A stretch of 64,000 nt of DNA from Stagnihabitans lacustris (lineage in GTDB: Bacteria > Pseudomonadota > Alphaproteobacteria > Rhodobacterales > Rhodobacteraceae): positions 1 to 64,000 of the forward strand of contig NZ_JAPDGS010000001.1 in assembly GCF_025950525.1 (NCBI RefSeq). Reading direction: 5' to 3'. The notes below the pieces were generated by a model, which was given only the letters and a program-made list of their open reading frames with translations, was not told the origin of the DNA and did not search any database. This document shows, piece by piece, positions 54,691 to 63,794 of the stretch (positions within the stretch are counted from its first letter, which is position 1; every line of letters starts with the position of its first letter). The position numbers and the translations under genes were made by a program.

Positions 54691-55446
54691 ATGGACGCGC
54701 CGTTTGCCCTTGATGCCTGGTATCGCGCCGACCGCGGCCCGCGGTATATGCAGCTTTCGGCCCATATTGCGGGGCTGATCCGGTCGGGCGCGCTGGAGCC
54801 CGGGACCCAGCTTCCGCCCGAACGTGACCTTGGCGATTTGGCCGAGGTCTCTCGCGTCACCGTGCGGCAGGCCGTGGCGCAGCTGGTGACGGATGGCCTG
54901 CTGGAGCAGCGCCGCGGCGCCGGCACCTTTGTGCGCCCCCAGCCGCCCAAGATGGAACAGTCGCTTTCCGCGCTGTTGTCGTTTTCCGAGTATATGCGGG
55001 CGCGGGGGATGACCTCGTCGTCGCGCATCCTGTCGCGGGGGATTTTCCTGCCCAATCCGCATGAACAGGTGGCGCTGGGTCTTGCGGGCGCCACGCGGGT
55101 CGCGCGGGTCGAACGCATCCGCTCGGCTGATGGGGTGGCGATTGCGCTGGAATATTCCTCGCTGCCCTTGGATATCCTGCCCGATCCCGCGGCGGTCGAG
55201 ACCTCTTTGTATGACGTCCTGCGCGCCTCTGGCACCGCGCCGACGCGTGCCGTGCAGCGCATCAACGCGGTCAACATCGGCGCCGAAGAGGCGCGGATGC
55301 TGAACCTGTCCGAGGGCACGGCGGTCCTGCGCGTCGACCGCACCGCCTATTTGCCCTCGGGGCGGCCGATCGAATTCACCCGCGGGCTTTACCGGTCCGA
55401 CATCTATGACTTCGTGGCCGAACTGCGCCAAGAGCCCAACGCCTAA
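54691..55446 (+). CDS. GntR family (HutC subfamily) transcriptional regulator
   Basis: A 251-residue regulator. The N-terminal winged helix (about 15-82) has the GntR signature LEPGTQLPPERDLGDLAEVS and RVTVRQAVAQLVTDGLLEQRRGAGTFV (in part). The C-terminal UTRA domain (about 100-245) binds small ligands; in NagR/DasR-type members the ligand is an amino-sugar phosphate. It is divergent from the transporter operon and followed by the hexosaminidase, so it probably controls both. No strong ribosome site is seen. Confidence 0.9.
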   Translation: MDAPFALDAWYRADRGPRYMQLSAHIAGLIRSGALEPGTQLPPERDLGDLAEVSRVTVRQAVAQLVTDGLLEQRRGAGTFVRPQPPKMEQSLSALLSFSEYMRARGMTSSSRILSRGIFLPNPHEQVALGLAGATRVARVERIRSADGVAIALEYSSLPLDILPDPAAVETSLYDVLRASGTAPTRAVQRINAVNIGAEEARMLNLSEGTAVLRVDRTAYLPSGRPIEFTRGLYRSDIYDFVAELRQEPNA

Positions 55447-55474
55447 GACCCGACCGCCAGACCCGCCCACAAGA

Positions 55475-55498
55475 CCCGGGGCATGCCCCGGGCTACGC
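55475..55498. repeat. CGTAGCCCGGG-type palindromic repeat, second copy
   Basis: CCCGGGGCATGCCCCGGG followed by CTACGC. It lies in the 89-base gap between gntR and the hexosaminidase gene and could form an intercistronic hairpin. Confidence 0.65.
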
Positions 55499-55535
55499 AA
55501 GCGGAGACAGAGCCCTGCACCCTTCAAGGACCGTC

Positions 55536-57347
55536 ATGCACTTTACTGCCGAAATCCAAGGCCCCCATATCGCCTGCACGGTCACCGCCGACCGGGCGAT
55601 CAAGGCGCCGACCTTTTGCACCTCGATCATGGCGCCGGGGGTCGTCGTGTCGGGCGGGGTGCTGACCCGTCAGGTCGCGGGATATCTGGAGGTCGCCTTG
55701 CCCGACCTGGTGCAGGGTCAGCCCCATGCCCTGATCCTGGCCCATGAGAATCCCGATTTCATCCCCCGCAACCGCGCCTGGCTGCCCTTGGGCGCCTATC
55801 TGCGGACGTCCGCGGGCCCGGTCCCCCTGCCGCCGTTGGAGCAAGGCGTGCGTCAGGCCGAGGCCGCCGCGGTCCCCGACTTTCCCGGTCTGCGGCTGAT
55901 CCCGCAACCGCAAAGCTGGACCCCCTCGGGCGCTGTGACCCCTTTTGCCGCCCTGACCTGCGCCCATCCCGCCTTTGCCGCCGTGGATGCCCTGGCCCGC
56001 CGCCGGGGTCTTGCGCCATTCCTGGGCGCGGGTCCTCAGGTCACGGTGACGCTGGACCCTGCGTTGGGGGACGACCATATCCTGACCCTGGGCGAGGATA
56101 TCACCCTGCAAGCCGGCACTGACGCGGCGGTCTTTCACGCCGCCATCACGCTTTTGACCCTGCGCGAGACGCATGGAAGCCTGCCCCATGGCCGCATCAC
56201 GGACGGCCCGCGCTTTGGCTATCGCGGCCAACATCTTGATTGCGCACGGCATTTCTTTGGCGTCGAGACGATCCTGAAACTGCTGGACCTGATGGCGCTG
56301 ATGAAGCTGAACCGCTTTCACTGGCATTTCTCGGATGATGAGGCCTTTCGGCTGGAGACCCAAGCCACGCCCGAGATCTGGCAAAAGACCGCCCTGCGCG
56401 GTGAAGGTCATGCGGTGCCCTCGGTCTTTGGCGGCGGCATTTCCTCGGGCGGCAGCTATTCCCGGGCTGATGTGGCGCGGATTCTGGATCATGCGGCGGC
56501 GCTGCATATCCAGGTTCTGCCGGAAATCGAGGTTCCGGCCCACAGCTTTTGCCTGAACCTCGCCCATCCCGGCCTGCAAGACCGTGGTGACAACCGGGCC
56601 GAGGTCTCGATCCAGGGCTACCGTGACAATATCGTGAACCCCGCCCTGCCCGAGACCTGGGCCTTCCTGGAGCCCCTGGCGCTAGAGGTCGCGCGGCTGT
56701 TCCCCATGGCGATGATCCACCTGGGCGGCGATGAACTGCCGCCCGACGCCTGGGCGGGCTCGCCCGAGGTGACGGCGCTGAAAGCGCGCGAGGGGCTTGC
56801 GACCCATCTGGATGTGCAGGGCTGGACCATGGCGCGGATGGCGGGGTTTCTGGCCGACCACGGCTTTCGCTCGGCCGCCTGGGAGGAGGCCACGCGCGGC
56901 AATCAAGGCGGCATCGGCCATGACGCGCTGATCTTTTCCTGGACCGGGCAGGGCGAGGGCGTCCATGCCGCGCGCAAGGGCCATCAGGTCGTGATGTGCC
57001 CGGCGCAGAACACCTATTTCGACATCGCCCACAGTGCCGATGCGCAGGATTGGGGCGCGACCTGGGCCGGGATCACGCCGCTAGAGCAAGTCGTGAACTG
57101 GAAACCCGTCCCCGACTCTGCCCCCGATATCGCGGACAGGGTCGTGGGCGTCGAGGGCTGCTTCTGGGGCGAATTCACGACCGAGGACGCGCAGATGGAG
57201 CCGATGGTGGCCCCCCGCATCCTTGGCCTGGCCAACAAGGCCTGGGACCGGGCGGACAGCGTCGACGGCCCCAAGCTGCGCGCCTTGGCGCAGGCCTATG
57301 CGCCGCTGTTGGATCGGATCGGCTGGCAACGGCACCGGGGGGCGTAG
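55536..57347 (+). CDS. Beta-N-acetylhexosaminidase (GH20), cytoplasmic
   Basis: A 603-residue glycoside hydrolase family 20 enzyme that removes terminal N-acetylhexosamine from chito-oligosaccharides or similar glycans. The catalytic pair is in MIHLGGDELPPDAW (Asp399-Glu400); RGQHLDCARHFF, KLNRFHWHFSDDEAF and LPEIEVPAHS are typical. No signal peptide is present, so it acts on oligosaccharides taken up by the ABC importer. AAGGA with five-base spacing marks ATG 55536. Confidence 0.93.
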   Translation: MHFTAEIQGPHIACTVTADRAIKAPTFCTSIMAPGVVVSGGVLTRQVAGYLEVALPDLVQGQPHALILAHENPDFIPRNRAWLPLGAYLRTSAGPVPLPPLEQGVRQAEAAAVPDFPGLRLIPQPQSWTPSGAVTPFAALTCAHPAFAAVDALARRRGLAPFLGAGPQVTVTLDPALGDDHILTLGEDITLQAGTDAAVFHAAITLLTLRETHGSLPHGRITDGPRFGYRGQHLDCARHFFGVETILKLLDLMALMKLNRFHWHFSDDEAFRLETQATPEIWQKTALRGEGHAVPSVFGGGISSGGSYSRADVARILDHAAALHIQVLPEIEVPAHSFCLNLAHPGLQDRGDNRAEVSIQGYRDNIVNPALPETWAFLEPLALEVARLFPMAMIHLGGDELPPDAWAGSPEVTALKAREGLATHLDVQGWTMARMAGFLADHGFRSAAWEEATRGNQGGIGHDALIFSWTGQGEGVHAARKGHQVVMCPAQNTYFDIAHSADAQDWGATWAGITPLEQVVNWKPVPDSAPDIADRVVGVEGCFWGEFTTEDAQMEPMVAPRILGLANKAWDRADSVDGPKLRALAQAYAPLLDRIGWQRHRGA

Positions 57348-57354
57348 GGTTAAA

Positions 57355-57378
57355 CCCGGGGTGTACCCCGGGCTACGC
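57355..57378. repeat. CGTAGCCCGGG-type palindromic repeat, third copy plus fragment
   Basis: CCCGGGGTGTACCCCGGG followed by CTACGC lies eight bases after the hexosaminidase stop. A partial inverted copy GCGTAGCCCGG follows at 57425-57435, just beyond the rlmN stop. Together they fill the gap between these convergent genes and could serve as terminators. Confidence 0.65.
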
Positions 57379-57438
57379 TGTGGCGACAGACTTCCCGATC
57401 CTGCAAGCGCGCTCTTGTGGCGCTGCGTAGCCCGGACC

Positions 57439-58620
<1,182 letters not shown>

Positions 58621-58787
58621 GGCGATGTCCGGGATAATGCGGGTTCAGCCGCCCCACTTACCCGATTCGGGTGAAGAACGAAACCCATGCGTTGCGAAAG
58701 CCTGCCCCCCGCCCCCGACATGGCTTGCCAGCCGCGTATGCCAGGGGCTAGCCTTTGCCCAAAAAGCGACCCATTGGAGCCAAGCCC

Positions 58788-60551
58788 ATGTCCACCCTTG
58801 TCTTTTCCGGCTATTCCGACCTTGCCTGGCTGGTGGGCGGCACGCCCTTTGACCTGACCCCCAGTGGGTTTTCCTATGTCTCGGCCTGGGGCGTGACGCT
58901 TCGGGTCACGGGGTCTGGCCTGGTCTATGCCGATGGACTGCCTTCGGGCGGGCGGATCGCCAGCGTGGTCATGGGGGGCGATGTGCCGGTGATGACCTGG
59001 ACCGGGCTGTCGGTGCTGGCCACCGGCTTTGCCCTGAACGCCTTCACCGCGCCGGACGCGCTGAAGCTGGAACAGCTGATGCTGGCCCTGTCCGACCGGA
59101 TCGAGGCGGGCGACGGCAATGGGTCTGTCCATGGCCGCGCGGGCAATGACACGATTTACGCCGGGGCGGGCGACGACTGGATCTTTGGTGATGGCGGGCG
59201 CGACACCTATTTCGGCGGCGAGGGCACCGACGGCGTCAGCTTTCGCACCCCGGCCGCGGGTGGCCATGGCATCAAGCTGAACCTGACCTATGCGACCCAG
59301 GTCCGCGACGACGGCTTCGGCAATTACGAGGCCGCCACCGACGTCGAGCGCTGGGAAGGGTCGGATCTGAACGATTCCATGGTGGGCGCTGCGGCGTCGG
59401 ACACGTTCTGGGGGGCCGATGGCGATGATACGTTGCGCGGCGGCGGCGAGAGCGACTGGCTTTATGGCAATGCCGGCAACGACCGGATCTATGGCGATGC
59501 CGGCGTCGATATCCTGAACGGCGGGCGCGGGGTGGATTACTACGACGGGGGCGCGGATGGCGATATCCTGCAATTGTGGATCGACGAGGGCAATGACACC
59601 GGTGCCCGCATCGACCTGCGGCTTTACGGCGGCAACATCCTGAACGACGGTTTCGGCAATGTCGAAACCGCGGTGAACATCGAAAACATCGAGGCGACCG
59701 CCCTGGCGGACTGGCTTCATGCCGGCGACCGGGCCACGGCGCAACCCGTGGTGATCCATGGGCTGGCAGGGGATGACACGCTGATCGGCGGCCGGGCCTC
59801 TGCGGTGCTGAACGGTGGCGAGGGGGCCGACCTGATCCAGGGTGGCGCGGGCGCCGAGAGCATCTCGGGCGGGGCGGGGGTCGATACGCTGGACGGCGGG
59901 GCGGGGGTCGACATGATCGACCTTTACCTGACGACCTTTGGCCTGCCGAACGGCGTGCGGGTGAACCTGAGCCTGGCCACGGGGCAAATCCAGGACGACG
60001 GTTTCGGCAATGTCGAAACCGCGCTGAACTTCGAAAACCTGTCCCTGTCGGATCAGGCGGATGTGGCCACCGGCAATTCCAAGGCCAACCAGATCCATGG
60101 CAATGGCGGGGCGGATTGGCTGGTGGGGGCGGCGGGTGACGACTTCCTGTTCGGCGGGGCGGGCAATGACACGCTGCAGGGCGGGTCGGGCAATGACTGG
60201 ATCGAAGGGGGGGCAGGCGACAACCGCTTGACCGGGGGCACCGGGGCCGACCGCTTTGCGCTGGACGCGGGCGGCGGGATGCAAAGCCTGACCGATTTCG
60301 TCTCGGGCCTGGACAGTATCATCCTGGACATCGACTTCATCGACTTTGGCGGCGCCTTCGCCCTGACCGAGGCGCAATTCGCCCAAGGCCTTGCGGCCGT
60401 GACCGAAGAGACGCGGGTGATCCATGATCAACCGACGGGGCGGCTGTGGCTGGATGCGGATGGCGCGGGGGCCGGTGGGGCGGTGCTGATCGCGACGCTG
60501 ACCAACCATGCCGCGCTGACCTATGGCGATTTCGGCATCACCTGGGTCTAG
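58788..60551 (+). CDS. RTX-like calcium-binding repeat protein, probably type I secreted
   Basis: A 587-residue acidic protein without a classical signal peptide. It contains many GGxGxDxLxG-type nonapeptides (GRAGNDTIYAGAGDDWIFG; GADGDDTLRG; GNAGNDRIYGDAG; GGAGNDTLQGGSGNDWIEGG), which bind calcium and mark substrates of type I secretion. Three modules of about 112-117 residues each begin with DDGFGN or NDGFGN. The C-terminal 80 residues (FVSGLDSIILDIDFIDFGG onward) are the likely secretion region. No type I exporter genes are nearby. GGAG precedes ATG 58788. Confidence 0.88.
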   Translation: MSTLVFSGYSDLAWLVGGTPFDLTPSGFSYVSAWGVTLRVTGSGLVYADGLPSGGRIASVVMGGDVPVMTWTGLSVLATGFALNAFTAPDALKLEQLMLALSDRIEAGDGNGSVHGRAGNDTIYAGAGDDWIFGDGGRDTYFGGEGTDGVSFRTPAAGGHGIKLNLTYATQVRDDGFGNYEAATDVERWEGSDLNDSMVGAAASDTFWGADGDDTLRGGGESDWLYGNAGNDRIYGDAGVDILNGGRGVDYYDGGADGDILQLWIDEGNDTGARIDLRLYGGNILNDGFGNVETAVNIENIEATALADWLHAGDRATAQPVVIHGLAGDDTLIGGRASAVLNGGEGADLIQGGAGAESISGGAGVDTLDGGAGVDMIDLYLTTFGLPNGVRVNLSLATGQIQDDGFGNVETALNFENLSLSDQADVATGNSKANQIHGNGGADWLVGAAGDDFLFGGAGNDTLQGGSGNDWIEGGAGDNRLTGGTGADRFALDAGGGMQSLTDFVSGLDSIILDIDFIDFGGAFALTEAQFAQGLAAVTEETRVIHDQPTGRLWLDADGAGAGGAVLIATLTNHAALTYGDFGITWV

Positions 60552-60561
60552 CGCAAAGAAA

Positions 60562-60587
60562 AAGGGCCTCCGCTGGCGGGGGCCCTT
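60562..60587. terminator. Terminator between the RTX-like gene and the IalB-family gene
   Basis: An 11-bp stem (60562-60572 with 60577-60587, one G-T pair) with loop CTGG, preceded by an A run and ending in TT. It lies between convergent genes. Confidence 0.75.
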
Positions 60588-60605
60588 CGACGTCCAAACC
60601 GGCGC

Positions 60606-61142
60606 TTACTTGCAGCGCTTGGAGGCCTCGCCCACCGCGGCGCTAAAGCCCGACAGGCTGAACGTGTCCTTGGTCTGCGTGCCCTTGCCGGACCGCGCCA
60701 CCAGAACCGCGGTCGACCCCTTTTGCATCGCGGCCAGCATCTTGGCATCGTCATCGGGCGACCCGGCCCAGGCCCATTCGCCCTGCGTCACCATCTTGAA
60801 CGCATTGCCGTCGATCGTGACATCGACATTCGACCCCTCGGCAAAGGTATAGCCGCCGGTGAAGGACACTTCGCCCGGCTGACCCGGCCGATAGGTGATG
60901 TAAAGCAGGATGTCGGACCGTTTCGCGGTCACTTCCTTGCCGTCGCGGGTGTTCACCGTCGTTTGCGGCTTGGACACGCCCCAGCACTCCACTGGGTCCT
61001 TTTCGGCAAAGACGCTCCACGCGGTCTTGGAGGCCACCACATTGTCCGAGGTCTGGGCCAAAGCGCCCGTCACCAAAGAGCCGGTCGCCATCACAGCCAG
61101 CGCCGCGCCCGTGGCCATTGCACGCATCATTCCCTTGGTCAT
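60606..61142 (-). CDS. Invasion associated locus B (IalB) family protein
   Basis: A 178-residue exported protein with a signal peptide ending near ATGSLVTGALAQ. The mature section fits the IalB family of alphaproteobacteria: WSVFAEKDPVECWGVSKP at the start, GYTFAEGSNVDVTIDGNAFKM, AWAGSPDDDAKMLAAMQKG and a final cysteine SKRCK that may pair with the first. In Bartonella, IalB aids red-cell invasion; in free-living relatives the role is unknown. It is divergent from the asparaginase gene. Confidence 0.82.
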   Translation of the reverse strand: MTKGMMRAMATGAALAVMATGSLVTGALAQTSDNVVASKTAWSVFAEKDPVECWGVSKPQTTVNTRDGKEVTAKRSDILLYITYRPGQPGEVSFTGGYTFAEGSNVDVTIDGNAFKMVTQGEWAWAGSPDDDAKMLAAMQKGSTAVLVARSGKGTQTKDTFSLSGFSAAVGEASKRCK

Positions 61143-61300
61143 CCTTGAACCTCCAGCCTCGCCCGCCCGGGCCCGTTGAGACGGTTTTTCCTGTGGCGCG
61201 GGTCTAAATCACTCGATACGAGATGTGGTAGCGAAAAGGTGCGGCCTGCGAAAGCCCCATGGGCTACACAAGGGCGTAAATTCGCTGAGAGCGAGGGGAA

Positions 61301-62305
61301 ATGGCGGGAAATCTGAACGCGGAACGCATGGTCGAGGTTTGGCGCGGCGGCTTGCTGGAAAGCTATCACGCGGGGCATGCGGTGATTTGCGACGACAAGG
61401 GCAGCGTGATCGAGGCCTGGGGCGACCCTGCGGCGGTGGTCTTTCCGCGGTCCTCGGCCAAGATGATCCAGGCCTTGCCGCTGATCGAGACCGGGGCGGC
61501 GGATGCCTTTGGCCTGAAAGAGGCGCAATTGGCCTTTGCCTGCGCCAGCCACATCGGCCAGGGCTTTCATGTCAAGATGGCCGAGGCCTGGGTGACGGGG
61601 CTTGGCCTGTCCGAGGCCGATTTGCGCTGCGGGTCGCATGAGCCCGGTGACAAGATCGAGCGCGACCGGCTGATCGCGGCGGGCGAGCGGCCTTGCCAAT
61701 TCCACAACAATTGCTCGGGCAAACATTCGGGCTTTCTGACCGTGACCAAGCATCTGGGCGCCGGTCCGGAATATGTGGACATCGACCACCCGTTGCAAAA
61801 GGCCATCTGGCAGGCGACCGCCGACGTGACGGGCGAAGAGGCCGCGGGCTGGGGTGTTGACGGCTGTTCGGCCCCCAATATCGCCATGACGGTGGCGGGC
61901 ATGGCGCGGGCCATGGGGCGCTTTGCCGGGGCCACGGGTTCGGGCGACGCACGGGATCGCGCGATGTTCCGGCTGGCCAGCGCGATGCGCGCCTTTCCGG
62001 AACTGGTGGCGGGGGATACGGCCAGCGACACCGAGTTGATGCGGGCGATGGATGGCCGCGTGACGCTGAAGGGCGGCGCCGAGGCCTATCACATCGCCAT
62101 CATCCCGGACCTGAAACGCGGCATCGCGCTGAAGATCGTCGATGGCGGCGCGCGGGCCTCTGATGCGGTGATGACCGCTTTGCTGGTGCGGCTGGGGGTG
62201 CTGGACGCGGCCCATCCTGCGGCGAAAAAGCGGCTGAACACGGTGCAAAAGAACTGGCGCGGGATCGAGACCGGGACGTTGCAGCTGGCGGAAGGGTTCC
62301 TGTAA
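61301..62305 (+). CDS. L-asparaginase, Rhizobium etli type (AnsA family)
   Basis: A 334-residue member of the asparaginase family typified by Rhizobium etli, unrelated to the E. coli types. Family motifs with probable catalytic residues are FPRSSAKMIQALPL (Ser and Lys), CASHIGQGFH, FHNNCSGKHSGFL (Cys and Lys) and GVDGCSAPN (Cys). It converts asparagine to aspartate and ammonia in the cytoplasm. GAGGGGA precedes the ATG. Confidence 0.88.
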   Translation: MAGNLNAERMVEVWRGGLLESYHAGHAVICDDKGSVIEAWGDPAAVVFPRSSAKMIQALPLIETGAADAFGLKEAQLAFACASHIGQGFHVKMAEAWVTGLGLSEADLRCGSHEPGDKIERDRLIAAGERPCQFHNNCSGKHSGFLTVTKHLGAGPEYVDIDHPLQKAIWQATADVTGEEAAGWGVDGCSAPNIAMTVAGMARAMGRFAGATGSGDARDRAMFRLASAMRAFPELVAGDTASDTELMRAMDGRVTLKGGAEAYHIAIIPDLKRGIALKIVDGGARASDAVMTALLVRLGVLDAAHPAAKKRLNTVQKNWRGIETGTLQLAEGFL

Positions 62306-62604
62306 AGGGCCATTCACCGCAGGGGACTGGGGTCTGACCCTGCCGACTGGACCCGCCTTTGACTGGGGCCTGACCCTGCCGCGGCGGCCCTTGGCCCATC
62401 TTCGGGCGTGACCTGCACAAGCATCGAAAGGCCCCTGCCATCCTGGCGGGGGCCTTTCTGCTGCGGTCAGGGGCCGGGTGATTTGGGTGGGGGCTTCTCT
62501 CACCCGGCCGGTTCCTGTCCTGCTCTCTGTATGCCGGGGATTCGTGTCGCGGATATGGCGGGGGCATGGCCTTTTCGCGGGCGACTGGGGGGGCCTGTTA
62601 CGGG
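62306..62604. repeat. Gap with a 20-base direct repeat and a hairpin
   Basis: This is most of the 336-base gap after the asparaginase gene. GACTGGGGTCTGACCCTGCC (62325-62344) recurs with one change at 62361-62380. A 15-bp hairpin (62426-62440 with 62444-62458, one G-T pair) follows and may be the terminator, although it is about 120 bases past the stop. I see no credible gene here. Confidence 0.65.
62426..62458 (+). terminator. Probable terminator downstream of the asparaginase gene
   Basis: GAAAGGCCCCTGCCA pairs with TGGCGGGGGCCTTTC around TCC. It is a strong stem with an A/T-rich base but no long T tract. Confidence 0.65.
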
Positions 62605-62633
62605 TTCTTGATTTGTAAACCTTCTGCGATAAT
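62605..62633 (+). promoter_or_regulatory. Promoter placing transcription start at the DUF2794 ATG
   Basis: GATAAT (62628-62633) is a good -10, with a weak -35 (TTCTTG at 62605) 17 bases upstream. The usual start about seven to nine bases after the -10 falls at 62640-62642, which is the ATG itself. No ribosome-binding site is visible. Confidence 0.5.
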
Positions 62634-62641
62634 CTTGTAAC

Positions 62642-62974
62642 ATGACGCTGCAATCGCCCACGCCCTTTCCTGCCCCCGAAGTGGTCTGCTTTGACCGCCG
62701 CGAGTTTGGCGCGATCTTTTCGGTCTATGGCCGTCAGGTCGCCGCCGGAGAGTGGCGGGACTACGCCCTGACCACCGGGCGCGATGCCGCCGTCTTTGCG
62801 ATCTTTCGCCGCGCGGCAGAGGTGCCGCTTTACCGCATCGAAAAGCGGCCAGAGCTGCGGGGGCGTCAGGGGATGTTCGCGGTCCTTGGCCCGGATGGCC
62901 GCATCCTGCGCCGCGGCCATGATCTGGCGCAGGTGCTGCGGGTGCTGGAAAAGACCGTCAAGGTCGTCGAATAG
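62642..62974 (+). CDS. DUF2794 family protein
   Basis: A 110-residue soluble protein of the alphaproteobacterial DUF2794 family, recognised by CFDRREFGAIFSVYGRQVAAGEWRDYA (in part CFDRREF and YGRQVAAGEWRDY) and the basic middle FRRAAEVPLYRIEKRPELRGRQG. The function is unknown. It has no ribosome-binding site and may be read from a leaderless message. Its stop lies six bases from the stop of the convergent NlpC/P60 gene. Confidence 0.85.
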   Translation: MTLQSPTPFPAPEVVCFDRREFGAIFSVYGRQVAAGEWRDYALTTGRDAAVFAIFRRAAEVPLYRIEKRPELRGRQGMFAVLGPDGRILRRGHDLAQVLRVLEKTVKVVE

Positions 62975-62980
62975 CCCGCG

Positions 62981-63793
62981 TTACGGCCGGCGGTGGCTGG
63001 ACAGCACGCGCCCCTCGGCGGCCTTGATGCGGGCGAGGCAGGCCTCGATCGGCTCATAGGCCACCGACATCGTATGGCCATTGGCATGGATCAGCAGGCT
63101 TTCCCCCACTGCCAGGGCAACATGGCCTTGCCAGAACAACAGGTCGCCGCGCTGAAACGGCCCCTCGGCCCGGGGCGTCGCCGCCTCCTGCAGGTCGCTA
63201 TCCCCCGGCAGGGTGATCCCGCAGGCGTGATGCGCCAGCTGCACCAGGCCCGAACAGTCGATCCCGGCCCGCGAATTGCCGCCCCACAGATAGGGCGACC
63301 CCAGAAGGCTTTCCGCCACCGAGACCGGATCGGCCAGCCAGCGCCCCAGCGGCGTCAGGTGGACCATGGGCACGAAACCCAGCGGCGTTTCGGCAAAGGC
63401 CCCGACCTCGGCTGTCACGGTCAGGCGGGCGCCCATCGGCAGGGCGGCCCGTTCATGGGCCTGCACCCGCGGCTCCGGGTAAAGATGGCTGCTGGGCGCG
63501 CTGATCCAATGGGTCGCTGCTGTGCCCTCGGCCAGGGCGCTTTCCGGCAGCCAGCCGCAATAGCCATCGCGCTGCGCCTGGCCGAAGACATGGTCGCCCT
63601 CGCGGTCGATGACGGTAAACCGCTCGCCCAGCCACAGTTGGCGATCCCGGGGGCCGCCGGGGCTGCGCAACAGGTCGACCAGCGGCAAGGCGACGCGCAA
63701 GAGGCTGCCTTCGGTCAGGGGCAAGTCGGTCTGGCCCGCAAGGGTCGCAAGCGCCAGACGAGAGGTCGCGGGGGTCAGGCGGCGGTCGGTCAT
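62981..63793 (-). CDS. NlpC/P60 family cell-wall endopeptidase
   Basis: A 270-residue protein. An N-terminal SH3-like section (about 30-145; GERFTVIDREGDHVFGQ; YCGWLPESAL) precedes an NlpC/P60 domain (about 155-265) with the catalytic cysteine in AGIDCSGLVQLAHHACG and histidine in GHVALAVGESLLIHANGH. Such enzymes cut peptide links in peptidoglycan. No signal peptide is seen. The ATG is one base after the stop of the leucyl aminopeptidase gene, a pairing common in alphaproteobacteria. Confidence 0.88.
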   Translation of the reverse strand: MTDRRLTPATSRLALATLAGQTDLPLTEGSLLRVALPLVDLLRSPGGPRDRQLWLGERFTVIDREGDHVFGQAQRDGYCGWLPESALAEGTAATHWISAPSSHLYPEPRVQAHERAALPMGARLTVTAEVGAFAETPLGFVPMVHLTPLGRWLADPVSVAESLLGSPYLWGGNSRAGIDCSGLVQLAHHACGITLPGDSDLQEAATPRAEGPFQRGDLLFWQGHVALAVGESLLIHANGHTMSVAYEPIEACLARIKAAEGRVLSSHRRP

Positions 63794-63794
63794 G

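Noticed and set aside
58788..60551. Toxin or adhesin assignment for the RTX-like protein
   Set aside because: Only calcium-binding repeats are visible; no pore-forming, protease, lipase or adhesin domain can be identified, and no secretion genes are adjacent.
61139..62920. Long antisense frame covering the asparaginase gene and the following gap
   Set aside because: No domain similarity; it runs through the terminator hairpin and the direct repeats, which a real gene would be unlikely to contain.
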